From positions 620,001-684,000 of the forward strand of contig JAGFBZ010000725.1 in NCBI GenBank assembly GCA_018398805.1: a DNA stretch of 64,000 nucleotides, in the 5' to 3' direction. Shown here piece by piece: positions 54,031-64,000 of the stretch (its first letter is position 1; every line of letters starts with the position of its first letter). A model generated the notes under the pieces. The model had not been told where the DNA came from. It searched no databases and was given only the letters and a program-made list of their open reading frames with translations. The position numbers were made by a program, and so were the translations under genes. The DNA is from Hirundichthys speculiger. Lineage: Eukaryota; Chordata; Actinopteri; Beloniformes; Exocoetidae.

Positions 54031-54127
54031 GTGGTGGTCTGCGTGTCGGCCGGATACAGACACAGCGCCGCTGTCAGCGAGGACGGAGAGCTCTACACCT
54101 GGGGAGAAGGAGACTTTGGGAGATTAG
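54031..54127 (+). CDS. herc1: HERC1 coding exon 5: RLD1 blade
   Basis: A 97-bp exon after ctcgtctcag, reading [32 protein letters not shown], ending one base into a Gly codon at gtacgt. Joins in frame to HGDSNSRN of the next exon. Confidence 0.97.
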
Positions 54128-54521
54128 GTACGTCACACAGCTGCCATCGGTTGAGTTTATGTTCCTGAGGCCGAGGTTGGTTTACGTTGTTTATTGGAAG
54201 CGATCAGATCCAACTCCCGTCCTTGATGACGGTGGTGAACTCCAAGGTAATTATTGTTAACGAAAACGAACGAAATAACGAAAACTAGAATTGAAAAAAC
54301 ATTTTCGTTGGAATAAAATAAAAACAAGAGTTTTTAGAAAAATGATAACTAACTGAAACTGTATTATGCGTTTATAAAACGAACTAAAATTAACTATGAT
54401 AATATCAAGAACGTCCTTCACTGTGTTTGTAATTTTTTTCCTTAAACGTTTGAAATCTATTAACTTCACTCTGCCGTACAACAACAACTGCAAAAAAAAA
54501 AAAAAAAAGCAATCATCAGTG

Positions 54522-54677
54522 ATGGCTCCGGCAAAAGTTGGGAGAAAGCGGCACAGTCCTATTTGGGATTTCTTTGACTATGACTGTGTTAACGATAAAA
54601 ATAAGTGCCTTGTTGTAGAAACAGGTGATACAATGTGTGGAATACTTCTGAAGGAGAAAAAAACCCACGAAGGCTAA
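54522..54677 (+). pseudogene. hAT transposase BED-finger remnant
   Basis: MAPAKVGRKRHSPIWDFFDY D, then CVNDKNKCLVVE, then TMCGILLKEKKTHEG. The IWDFF ... C ... CGILLK pattern is the first half of a hAT BED finger; the second half is replaced by the 57-bp array. Confidence 0.7.
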
Positions 54678-56300
54678 CCAAGACTAGCTAGATAAGCTAG
54701 CCTAAGCTAGCTTAAGCCCCTGGAAAGAAGGCTACCCAAGACTACCTGGATAAGATAGCCTAAACTAGCCCCCTGGAAAGAGAAGCTACAACTGCAGGCT
54801 AACCAAGGGTGAATTGCAATTCCTCCCTTAACCCTCAGTCTTAACCCTTAGTCTCAAAAATGCGCGCTCCCGCTAAGGGCAAGTGCTGTCCCGATTCTTA
54901 GCAAGTCAAGTTGAGGGACAAGTTTGAGGGCTGTATCGCCCTCAAAATTGAGATTTTTCCGACACCACCCTTGGAAGTAAGGGCTATCCAAAAGGCATTG
55001 GGTAATTTAGCCAAGACATCTTCGAAAATGATGGTGACAAAAAAAGCTAGCTACAAACGTATGTATCTTCGTATATCTTAAAGATATAAATGTTACGAAA
55101 CCATTTTATTGTGTTTGTTTGAGATTTTTTTCATGGATTAACATCGTTGTTGCGTAACATTTATTTTTTTACTTTACGATGTTTGCTGCCGGACCGGCGG
55201 TCCCGTCTCGGTCCAGGGCGGCTTCACGTTACTTGTACTCGTCGGTGGTCCCGGTCCACCGTCCCGGGACCAGCGGCCGGGGGTCCCAGTCCCGTCAGCG
55301 GTCTGGGTCGGCTTCACGTTATTTGTATACCTTGTTGTGTAGCGACGGAGGACTGAATAATGTATCCTCTATTGCAACCATTCCCAAACTTCAGAATACC
55401 AAGGCCCAATTTGAGATGTGAAAAATCTCCGCAGCCCACCGAAACCTTTAATCACAACTGTGATCAACATACAGAACAAGGAACCATGATCCGATATTAA
55501 TGTGAGGGGTCAACAAATAAGGTGACGCTTGTCATAATAAGTTAAGATGACAGTAGAACAACACTTAACTGGTTTGTTTTATTACTTCTTAATGTTTTTT
55601 TAATCATGTCATGAATATTTTACAGTAATTAAAAACATATTTTAAAAAGATCGAGGATTTAAAACACATTTGTTTAATTTTAATGACCTCTCACGGCCCA
55701 CTTGCAGTCCCACGATGGCCCACCAGGGGGCCGCGGCCCACACTTTGAGAATCACTGCTCTATTGTGTTATTTGCTAATATTATTTAGAGAATATACAGC
55801 GCTCTTTTCAATGTTATCCCTGAGCCATTTCAGAGAATACAGAGACAACACGAGCTCTGATACATTTCAGTCTGAAGACCTAACTGCACTCGAGGGGTGT
55901 CCCATTTCTAAGCCACAAGATAAACCTGACACTTACTTTCGAGGGTTAAGATTGAGGCCAAAAATTGAGGGTTAAGGGCGAGGGTTGAGATTGAGGGTTA
56001 AGAGAGGAATTGGAATTGGCCCCAAGATTACCTGGATAAGCTAGCCTAAGCTAGCCCCCTGGAAAGAGAAGCTAACCAAGACTAGCTGGTTAAGCTAGCC
56101 TAAGCTAGCCCCCTGGAAGGAGAAGCTAACCAAGACTAGCTGGATAAGCTAGCCTAAGCTAGCCCCCTGGAAAGAGAAGCTAACCAAGACTAGCTGGATA
56201 AGCTAGCCTAAGCTAGCCCCCTGGAAAGAGAAGCTAACCAAGACTAGCTGGATAAACTAGCCTAAGCTAGCCCCCTGGAAAGAGAAGCTACAGCTGCAGG
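54660..56300. repeat. 57-bp tandem array (gctagcctaagctagccccc), split
   Basis: Units of aagactagctggataagcta, gcctaagctagccccctgga, aagagaagctaacc: about 2.5 copies at 54672-54806 and five at 56026-56300. Units contain the palindrome-like tagctagcctaagctagc. Confidence 0.9.
54807..56022. mobile_element. Harbinger-like element, 3-bp TSD CAA
   Basis: Ends GGGTGAATTGCAATTCC ... GGAATTGGAATTGGCCC, subterminal tcccttaaccctcag and its reverse. Flanked by CAA (54804-54806, 56023-56025). Inverted relative to 58675-60550. It has an uninterrupted site (ggattaacatcgttg at 55136-55150) where that copy holds the piggyBac-like insertion. No transposase. Confidence 0.85.
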
Positions 56301-57016
56301 CCAGTCAGCGTTGGGAAGGAACGGGAGAAAAACACAGCAACTATAATGGACTGTTTCCATGGAGACCAGATAGCTGCTGGTCAGTAAATACGCAGGAACA
56401 CCACAAGAGGGAAGACGCATTGATAAATATGTTTATTGAGACCGGAATGTAAACACGACTATGTGATTTGATAGCCTTCAAAAAGTTCAGTGCTTCACTC
56501 CAACCAAAATTACAACCCTAATTTACAAAATAAAACTAACACTGAAACTAATAAAAACTAAACTAAAACTAAGTATTTCAAAACAAAAATACTCAAAACT
56601 GCTCTAAATAACAAAACTGCTCTAAAAACGAATTAAAACTAACTGAATTTGGAAAAACTAAACTAAAACTAATGGAAAATCCCAAACTATTATAACCCTG
56701 GTAAACTCATTTATTTGGTTTCTAGATACGGTGTGGAGGCAGAAAACTTGATTCAGGCTGGCTGTTTGATCATTGATTCAGAAATTAGAAACGGTTAAAT
56801 AAAGAGGCGTGACACCTGCTTTGTCACTGTTGAGTAACTTTATGAAACTTACGCAACGAGATGGACCGTAGCACCTCAATTTTCACGTCCAAGATGAATC
56901 AAGGAACTGCGGTCTGGACCATGTCCTGCCTCTGATGGGGGTCAGAGGTCACATCCGTCCTCTCTGATGATCTCATGTGTGAAGTTTGTGACCGCCGCTG
57001 TTGTTTGTGAGTTCAG

Positions 57017-57160
57017 GTCACGGTGACAGCAACAGCCGCAACATTCCTTCGCTGGTCAAGGACATCAGCAACGTGGGGGAGGTGTCATGTGGCAGCTCCC
57101 ACACCATCGCGCTGTCCAAGGACGGACGCACCGTTTGGTCCTTCGGAGGAGGAGACAACG
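57017..57160 (+). CDS. herc1: HERC1 coding exon 6: RLD1 blade
   Basis: After gttcag; two bases complete Gly, then HGDSNSRNIPSLVKDISNVG EVSCGSSHTIALSKDGRTVW SFGGGDN. Ends one base into a codon at gtgcgt. Confidence 0.97.
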
Positions 57161-57248
57161 GTGCGTGACATCTCTGTCACATATGACAGTTTTGTGTCCT
57201 TCCAGGTATTTTTCATTCATTTGCTGCGTTTGGTTTGTTGTCCTGCAG

Positions 57249-57376
57249 GAAAACTTGGCCACGGTGACACCAATCGAGTTTACAAGCCGAAGGTGGTGGA
57301 GGCCCTGCAGGGGATGTTCATCAGGAAGGTGTGCGCCGGGAGCCAGTCGTCTCTGGCCCTGACTTCCACCGGACAG
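57249..57376 (+). CDS. herc1: HERC1 coding exon 7: RLD1 blade
   Basis: After an 88-bp intron (tcctgcag). Reads GKLGHGDTNRVYKPKVVEAL QGMFIRKVCAGSQSSLALTS TGQ. Phase 0 at donor gtagga. Confidence 0.97.
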
Positions 57377-57599
57377 GTAGGACGTCCCTCCTGACGTCTG
57401 TGGAGGCTGGACATGTTCTCAGAAGTTGGTGCCTCTTCTCTTCATCCTGTCGTTTCCAGTGGCTTTGTGTCAAAACACAATAAAGATCATCTGATCTTCT
57501 GGTCTTCGTGTTTCTGCAGAAACAACCTCAGATGAACAACAACTTTTTCATTGTGCTGTTATTTATTCAGTAAAAGTATAAAAACATGGGAAAAATAAA

Positions 57600-57950
57600 G
57601 CAGGTCTACCTCAGTCTACCTCCCAGCAGGTCTACCTCAGTCTACCTCCCAGCAGGTCTACCTCAGTCTTCCTTCCAGCAGGTCTACCTCAGTCTACCTC
57701 CCAGCAGGTCTACCTCAGTCTATTTCTCAGCAGGTCTACCTCAGTCTACCTCCCAGCAGGTCTACCTCAGTCTACCTCCCAGCAGGTCTACCTCAGTCTA
57801 CCTCAGTCTTCCTCCCAGCAGGTCTACCTCAGTCTACCTCAGTCTTCCTCCCAGCAGGTCTACCTCAGTCTACCTCCCAGCAGGTCTACCTCAGTCTACC
57901 TCCCAGCAGGTCTACCTCAGTCTACCTCCCAGCAGTTCTACCTCAGTTGT
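57600..57950. repeat. Minisatellite, ctacctcagtctacctcccagcaggt unit
   Basis: Unit of about 25 bp (caggtctacctcagtctacc, tcccag), about 14 copies with some 12-bp extensions. In HERC1 intron 7. Confidence 0.95.
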
Positions 57951-58127
57951 CCTCTCATCAGAACATCTTATTAAAGGAAGTTTATTTCCATACTGTACGT
58001 CTTCTAGACTCTTGTCCATCCCAAATCAGATCAGAATCTGATCTCTGATTCCTTCGTTATATAATGGAAGGGATCAGATCTGAACTGGTCTATACTCCTG
58101 CTCAAGGTGGAGGTCCTGAGTCATTGC

Positions 58128-58144
58128 GGGGGGGGGGGGGGGGG
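58128..58144. repeat. Poly-G run
   Basis: About 17 consecutive G. Confidence 0.85.
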
Positions 58145-58365
58145 TGCCATGATGTTCAGCGTTGTTCTTCATCTGAGGTTGTATTCGTCCAGTTGTTAGA
58201 CACATGGTTTTAGTTGTGTGTTCACACAGGAACGAGGGGGCACTAACGTTTGTCCTGCAGGAGGACAAAACTGCTGCCTGTCATGAGTATAGATACATTG
58301 TCCAGTTTTGTCCAGGGGTCCATGTCCAGATCTCGGTGGACTGATGTCCTCTCCCTTGTATCCAG

Positions 58366-58510
58366 GTGTACGCCTGGGGCTGCGGTGCCTGCCTGGGCTG
58401 CGGCTCCTCCGAGGCCACGGCGCTCAGACCCAAGCTGATCGAGGAGCTGGCCACCACCAGGGTGGTGGACATCTCCATCGGGGACAGCCACTGCCTGGCC
58501 CTGTCTCACG
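58366..58510 (+). CDS. herc1: HERC1 coding exon 8: RLD1 blade
   Basis: After ttgtatccag. Reads VYAWGCGACLGCGSSEATAL RPKLIEELATTRVVDISIGD SHCLALSH. Ends one base into a codon at gtactc. Confidence 0.97.
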
Positions 58511-58674
58511 GTACTCTTTAAACTCAGTGCTGCACAGTTGCTGCTCCGTTAAGTGGAGCAGATCTGAGCTGTGTGAGCTTCAGGAGGTCTTCAGGAGTCC
58601 ACCACAGTCCAGATGGTTCGCTGCTGACGCAGTCAGATTCTGTTTGTGGAGCAAACACACTCAACGTTTGTTTA

Positions 58675-60550
58675 GGTCCAATTCCAATTCCTCCCTTAAC
58701 CCTCAATCTCAACCCTCTCACCCTCGCCCTTAACCCTCAATTATTGGCCCTCAATCTCAAACCTCGAAAGTAAGTGTCAGGGCTATCTTGTGGCTTAGAA
58801 ATGGGACACCCCTTGAGTGCAGTTATGTCTTCAGACTGAAACGTATCAGAGCCCGTGTTGTCTCTGTATTTCCTGAAATGACACAGGGATAACATTGAAA
58901 AGAGCGCCGTATATTCTCTAAATAATATTAGCAAATAACACAATAGAGCAGTGATTCCCAAAGTGTGGTCCGCGCCCCCCTTGTGGGCCGTCGTGGTACT
59001 GCAGGTGGGCTGTGAGAGGTCATTAAAATTTAACAAGTATGTTTTAAATCCTTGGTCTTTTTTAAATATGTTTTTTTATTACTGTAAAATATTCACAAAC
59101 CAGTTAAGTGTTATTCTACTGTTATTTTAACTTAATATGACAAGTTACACCCTATTTGTTGACCCCTTACATTCACAGTTGTGATTAAAGGTTCTGGTGG
59201 GCCGCGGAGATTTCAAATTTGGCCTTGGTATTAGTAGAGGATACGTTATTCAGTCCTCCGTCACTACACAACAAGATATACAAGTAACGTCAAGCCGGCC
59301 GGGGACCGCTGGTCCGGCAGCAAAGATCGTAAATTTAAAAAATTGTTACGCAACAACGATGTTAACCCTTTAAGCGCCAAAGTCGCAATATTATGACAAG
59401 CAACATTGCTGAATATAACAGGCTGTATCTATAAATGTGAAGCCGAATCTTGTTACCACTTCCTGTTTCTACTACACGGGAGACGCTGAGGGAAAAAAAC
59501 ACACCGCTAATGGCGCACTGAAAATCAGGTGATGATGATGATGATGATGAAGATGATGGTGGCAGCTGTGAGTTCTTGAGAGAAGAGGAAGCGTATCAAA
59601 GTGGAGACTAAATTTCGATGAACCTGTTGGTTTTTGTGGAGACGATCTGACCAATTCTGAGCCCATTGATTTCATCCCTTTTCCAAATGATGACTTCTGG
59701 AGCTTCATCACCAATCAAACAAATAGAAAAGGCCACCAGTTCTTTGAAAGGGAAATGTTGAAACCAAACTCCAGATTTCATGATTTTATGATATGATTGT
59801 CGCTGAAATGAAAGCTTTTATTGTGTATGGGTCTTGAGGAAAAATCTGAAATTGAGGACTACTGGACAGGCTTGGGCAGGTGATGTCACAATAATCAAAT
59901 TAGATGACAAATCTACTTCCATTCCAAGTTTTGGTTCATACTGAAGATATTTCTCATTTACAGTATGCCTTTATCTCAAGCCACTTTAAAGTTATAGCCT
60001 TTTGAAACCTTGATATGAACATTGAACATTTTCCAATATGGCCGCCACCTTGTGACATCATAATATGCAAATTAGATGAATAATTTTACTCCCATCAAAG
60101 ACTTTGAGTCATACTGAACAATTTTCTCATTGACAGTTTACCTTTATCTCAAACTGCTTTCAAGTTATAGCCTTTTGAAATCTTGATATCAAAATTGTAT
60201 ATTTTCTTGAAAAACTCTGGCGGCTAAAGGATTAATCCATTAAAAAAGACTCAAACAAAGACAATAAGATGGTTTCGTAACATTTATATCTTTAAGAACT
60301 ATGAAGATACTTACATTTGTAGCTAGCTTTTTTTGTCGCCATCTTTTTCGAAGATGTCTTGGCTAAATTACCCAATGCCTTCTGGGTAGCCCTTACTTCT
60401 AAGGGTGGTGTCGGAAAATCTCAATTTTACAGCCCTCGAACTCGTCCCTCAATTTGACGTTCTGAGAATCGAGACAGCACTGGCACTTAGCACTTAGCAG
60501 GAGCCTGCATTTTTGAGATTGAGGGTTAAGGGAGGAACTAGAATTCACCC
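58675..60550. mobile_element. Harbinger-like element, TSD TTA, split by piggyBac-like insertion
   Basis: Ends GGTCCAATTCCAATTCC ... GAATTCACCC, flanked by TTA (58672-58674, 60551-60553). Subterminal tcccttaaccctcaatctc at the left and its reverse at the right. Without the 870-bp insertion it is about 1 kb, like 54807-56022, and lies in inverse orientation to that copy. Confidence 0.88.
59366..60231 (+). mobile_element. piggyBac-like element, TTAA target duplication
   Basis: TTAA at 59362-59365 and 60232-60235. Ends CCCTTTAAGCGCCAAAG ... CTCTGGCGGCTAAAGGA are imperfect inverted repeats. Two sister Harbinger-like copies (11229 and 55140) show the single TTAA empty site. The interior has a degraded transposase N-terminus: FIPFPNDDFWSFITNQTN, then RFHDF, AEMKAFI and IEDYW, with stops. 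Tandem gatgat triplets at 59531-59555. Confidence 0.9.
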
Positions 60551-60648
60551 TTAGTCTGATGAGCTGAAGTCAACATGAATTGTCACAGTTTTTACTTCAT
60601 TATCATAAAGAACCACCTCAGGATCTAACTTCTCCTCCACCTGTCCAG

Positions 60649-60820
60649 ACAACGAGGTGTACGCGTGGGGCAACAACTCCATGGGCCAGTGCGGCCAGGG
60701 CAACTCCACCGGACCCATCACCAAACCCAAGAAGGTGGTCGGCCTGGACGGAGTGGCCATCCAGCAGATCTCAGCTGGCACGTCTCACAGCCTGGCCTGG
60801 ACGGCGCTGCCCAGAGACAG
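60649..60820 (+). CDS. herc1: HERC1 coding exon 9: last RLD1 blade
   Basis: After ctgtccag; two bases complete Asp, then NEVYAWGNNSMGQCGQGNST, GPITKPKKVVGLDGVAIQQI, SAGTSHSLAWTALPRD. Ends two bases into a codon at gtgagt. The nine coding exons total 2237 bases, about 745 residues, or 15% of HERC1. The remaining exons lie beyond the window. Confidence 0.97.
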
Positions 60821-61710
60821 GTGAGTTCCCGGTGCCGGCGCCAGTGCCGCTCTGGAGCAGGGGAGGGGGTTGCACAAGAGGGGTCAAAGAGCGGTACGTC
60901 CACGTCAGGCGTGTTTGAGTTCCCATTTCACTGTGGGACAAACAGAAAGGTCAGCTGGAACTTTGGATCACAGTGTAGTTTACTTTAGATTAAAGTGTTG
61001 AGCCCATACGAGAGGAACTGGACAAACCATCTGTGACATCACCCAGCGGGGCATAAAATAACTGGTCGCCCAATGCAACCAAAATTTGACCATTTCGACT
61101 GTTGTTTTCTGTCTTGTCTCCAGTGGCGAGGGCCACAAAATCCACCATCAACTTAGAAAAGTTTTTTTTCTGTCATGTGTCACCAAGGCAAACATATCTA
61201 AATAATTTAGAAACAAAGTTTATTTGGTGAAAAGTGGCCATGTTTTGGGTGCACATCGCATCACATCAAAATGCGCTTTCATGTGTTACCGTATGGCCTC
61301 TGGTCTCCAAACCGTAGCAGGGAAACCGCCGTACTGTGCTATTCCAGGCTCGTGACAAGCAGGAAACACGCCAGTAAAAACGAAAGAAAAACTCCAGTTT
61401 TCTCTGCTTGGAACGGCACTTTATTCAGGAACTGACAACGTTACACAGTCTTTATTTTTCAGCTCCTGTCAGCCAACGGAGAATGTAAATCCATAACACT
61501 CAGCCGCTGCTCATGCTCACTTCACTTGCTCCGTTCAGCTGCCCGCACCTCACAAACTACATTACCCATCAGGCTACACCCCCTTCTTAAAGGGCTCAGG
61601 CTGGCTTACAACACATGCTTGTAAATGCTTCTAAAATGTAGTGATAGTTGGCAATAATAGGGGTTTTTCTTACGCAATCTGTCAAAACTTTTCTATCACC
61701 ATATATACAA
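60821..61710. other. HERC1 intron 9, first part
   Basis: No exon or delimited transposon seen. Confidence 0.55.
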
Positions 61711-62900
61711 TAGGGTTGTCCCGATCAGGGATCGGGATCGGCCTTCGATCTTAAAAATTTAAGGTGGATCGGATCGGCCGATCAGCCTTATTATAACACG
61801 CCGATCTTTTTTTCATTATTTTTTTCCTCAAAAAGTGATCCTGATTAACACAAATTAATAAAGTAATCATATTACACAAACAAAAATATTTTTTAAACTA
61901 TATACATTTAATAATTTGCACTGAAATGAAGTTTCCCAGCAGCGCTGTCTTGATCCACCTTAAAAGTTTTAAGACCGGCGGCGTCAGGCTAAACTTTAGC
62001 AAAAATATCAGCAGTGTGGCAGCACTATAAAATTACAAAGACCGACGCTTCGACTGCGACTTGAAACGTGTGGAAGGCTGATATATCATGATGGGTAAGT
62101 AAGAAGAGAGTTTACAACACCACCAATTTAATCAGACACTTAAAAAAGCACGCAGCACCGATCACCGCAGCCTTCTGTCAGGTGCCGTGGTGCCGACAAG
62201 CTGCAGCCGACGGCCGGCAGCAGCTTCGGCAGCAAACGCTCTGTGAAACTTTTAAAAGAAAGAAACTCCCGAAAGACTCGGAGAAATACAGAAAAATCAC
62301 CGAGCTAACCGCGGAATGTATTACTGAGGACGACCAGCACATTTACAAGGCATTTAACCGGCTCATTAATTACCTCGAGCCTCGTTCCCGTCATTACATG
62401 AACGACAAAGGACACAAAGGTGCGCGAACATGTGCAGCGGGTCTTGAATGAAGTTAAGTTAATATTTTATGTTATTGTTATTCTGATGTGATTTCATTGA
62501 TTGCAAATACTTCTGCTAGTGTTTTCATTGCCTTAAACTGCTAGCCAAGTTCACCTGCTGCTATTTAAATGAAGTGCTTTGTTGTTTAGTACTGAGACTA
62601 TTGAACAGTCACTGTTCTGTAACTAAATGTGTTTTATAATAATTCTCCCAAACAAAAAAGAAAGAAAGAAGAGTGTTTAAATAAGTTATTGTTTATTTTA
62701 TGAGATGATAAAAGCTATTAATCTCAGCTTGGATGCAGGCCTATTTATTAATGTACACAGGAAATAAAATGCACAGGAAATTAAACTCTGTTTGCCCACT
62801 CAAAAGAAGTGAAATCGGATCGGAAAAAATCGGAAATCGGCCGATCATCAAAATTAAAAGATCGGAATCGGATCGGGACCCAAAAAACGTGATCGTGATC
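61711..62900 (+). mobile_element. hAT element (gatcggatcgg family) with transposase remnant
   Basis: Left end tagggttgtcccgatcaggg. The right side has gatcggaatcggatcgggac near 62880, degraded. Inner sequence rich in atcggatcggccgatc. Right boundary approximate. Confidence 0.8.
62106..62451 (+). pseudogene. hAT (ZBED-type) transposase fragment
   Basis: The end of a BED finger (TTNLIRHLKKHAA at about 62120-62155) runs, with frame disturbance, into RQQTLCETFKRKKLPKDSEK, YRKITELTAECITEDDQHIY and FNRLINYLEPRSRHYMND. This resembles the region after the BED finger in hAT transposases (K-x-I-T-x-x-I ... F-x-x-L-x-x-x-L-x-P-x-Y). No catalytic RNase H core follows. Confidence 0.8.
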
Positions 62901-64000
62901 TATATAAATAGACCAAAATTGCTAGCTGGCTACCAACTTCAAAAGCCTCGTAGCCAGGGGCTACTGGGTAAAACTTCTAACTTTATGCCCCGGCCAGGGA
63001 GGCTTTTCAGACTCGTCCTCGTCCCGCGTGGCACCATGCAGGAAATGACTGGAACACGCCCGCCCTGATGTCAGCTGACCGTGGTTAAGCTGATTAGTAC
63101 TGTGATCCGGTTTCCCAGCGGTTCTGCTCCGTCCTCAGAACATTGAACGTTCCCAGAAGCAGAGCGTGCTCGGCTGGATTCCTGACGTTACGAGTTCCAG
63201 CGCGTCAATGTTCTTCCCCGTCTCGTCCTTCCATCTTCTGCAGAGGTCTATCAGCCGCTTTACCGCCATGACGTAGTCCTGAAGGGACAGATGTGGAGCC
63301 GTGCAGATGTGGTTCACACCCCGCAGTAGACCGCCGTGGTTGCTCAAAGGTTAAGATGTGAAATCAATTATCTGTTTTTGGGTTTGTTACTTAATTTACT
63401 GGAAGTGGTTGCGTCTACAGATGCAATGTGTTACGTTATAATTCACTGAAGGAAACGAGGCGTTGAGGCTGCGCTGCAGGTTGGTTGTGATCAGGGTGCA
63501 TTGTGGGAAACAGGTCTCCTACCTGCTGGAGCTGCAGCTCCAGTCCTGCCAGGAGGCCTGAGGCCGCTGAGATATGAAGGAAGCTCATCCAAGATGACAA
63601 CCGAAGCCAGTGCTGTCGTCTCCAGTAAAAATGGTTAAACCAAGTAAAAACAGCTGCAGGATCCATTAACAGCATAACAACATGGTTTTTTTTATGTGAA
63701 TGATTGTTCTCCGTTAATGGAGTCCCTGTTGGGGCCAGTAGAGGAACTGCAACACCACCAACTTTCCTGTTGTGGTTTGGTGGAGCCGCAGTTCCACATC
63801 TGACCACATGGAGGCAGCAAATCACAAGACGGCTCACGTGGCTGCTCCTGGCATAGCAGCAGGTTAGGGTTAGTACCTCGGAGGGTAAAACTATATGAAG
63901 CCATAGATTTAAACGTAATTAGGGGCGTGGTCTTGTTAGTAACAGACCGCTGTTGAGGGACGAAGCTGTTGAGGGACGAAGCTGTTTAGGGATGTAGCTG
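62901..64000. other. HERC1 intron 9, end of window
   Basis: No HERC1 exon recognised. One minus-strand segment (63135-63347) translates to protein-like sequence, listed separately. Three copies of gttgagggacgaagct lie at 63951-63985. Confidence 0.5.
63135..63347 (-). other. Unassigned minus-strand open frame
   Basis: About 70 codons without an ATG at the start (opens at a TTG, with a TAA two codons upstream). Contains HICTAPHLSLQDYVMAVKRL, IDLCRRWKDETGKNIDALEL, then VTSGIQPSTLCFWERSMF. The composition looks protein-like (amphipathic helix, balanced charge), unlike the repeat frames elsewhere. I do not recognise the family. It could be a fragment of a transposon or retrocopied gene, or chance. 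Confidence 0.25.

Larger units (their letters stand above)
54243..56700 (+). mobile_element. hAT element with BED remnant, array and nested Harbinger-like copy
   Basis: Ends caaggtaattattgttaac ... actattataaccctg, flanked by GT(g/a)AACTC (54235-54242, 56701-56708, 7 of 8). A BED-finger remnant lies near 54522-54677. The interior is a 57-bp tandem array (54660-54806 and 56026-56300) split by the Harbinger-like copy 54807-56022. Confidence 0.8.

Overview
This is vertebrate nuclear DNA, almost certainly from a teleost fish. Coding sequence is split into short exons with GT-AG introns. The repeats are fish repeats: a Rex3 (RTE) LINE, an L2 LINE with an esterase ORF1, a Tc1 transposon, a tRNA-derived SINE ending in GGATGG units, and many hAT insertions. 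The species cannot be told from the sequence.

Two protein-coding genes lie head to tail on the + strand. Positions 2541-12355 hold the last six coding exons of DAPK2 (death-associated protein kinase 2): the kinase core from the [10 protein letters not shown] segment onward, then a long coiled-coil C-terminus of the DRP-1beta (long isoform) type. Earlier exons lie upstream of the window. Positions 46437-60820 hold the first nine coding exons of HERC1 (giant HECT/RCC1-like E3 ligase): the N-terminus and essentially the whole first RCC1-like propeller. A CpG-rich segment at about 35560-36250 is the likely HERC1 promoter and non-coding first exon. HERC1 continues beyond 64000. From memory, DAPK2 followed by HERC1 in the same orientation is also the human 15q22 arrangement, so this is conserved synteny.

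Most of the window is repeats. Minisatellites occur at 1-1062 (19 bp), 1825-2352 (C-rich), 8236-10583 and 31303-35172 (the same 28-bp unit in opposite orientations), 20896-21530 (20 bp with a 240-bp higher-order repeat), 36290-36815, 41963-42348, 46049-46272, 50820-52100 and 57600-57950. Transposons nest several deep: 14709-18919 is a TIR element split by a hAT, which contains a Tc1, a 56-bp SINE stub and a LINE tail; 58675-60550 is a Harbinger-like element split by a piggyBac-like one; 54243-56700 is a hAT split by a second Harbinger-like copy. Many hAT insertions can be delimited exactly from 8-bp target duplications.

Points worth following: the divergent pair of 28-bp arrays whose unit resembles a CTCF core, one inside DAPK2 and one just upstream of HERC1; a 78-bp GC-AG intron in DAPK2; a five-codon uORF just before the HERC1 start; piggyBac insertion proven by empty sites in two sister elements; a 63-bp near-perfect palindrome; and same-family transposon copies bracketing HERC1 exons. 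I found no clearly new protein system.
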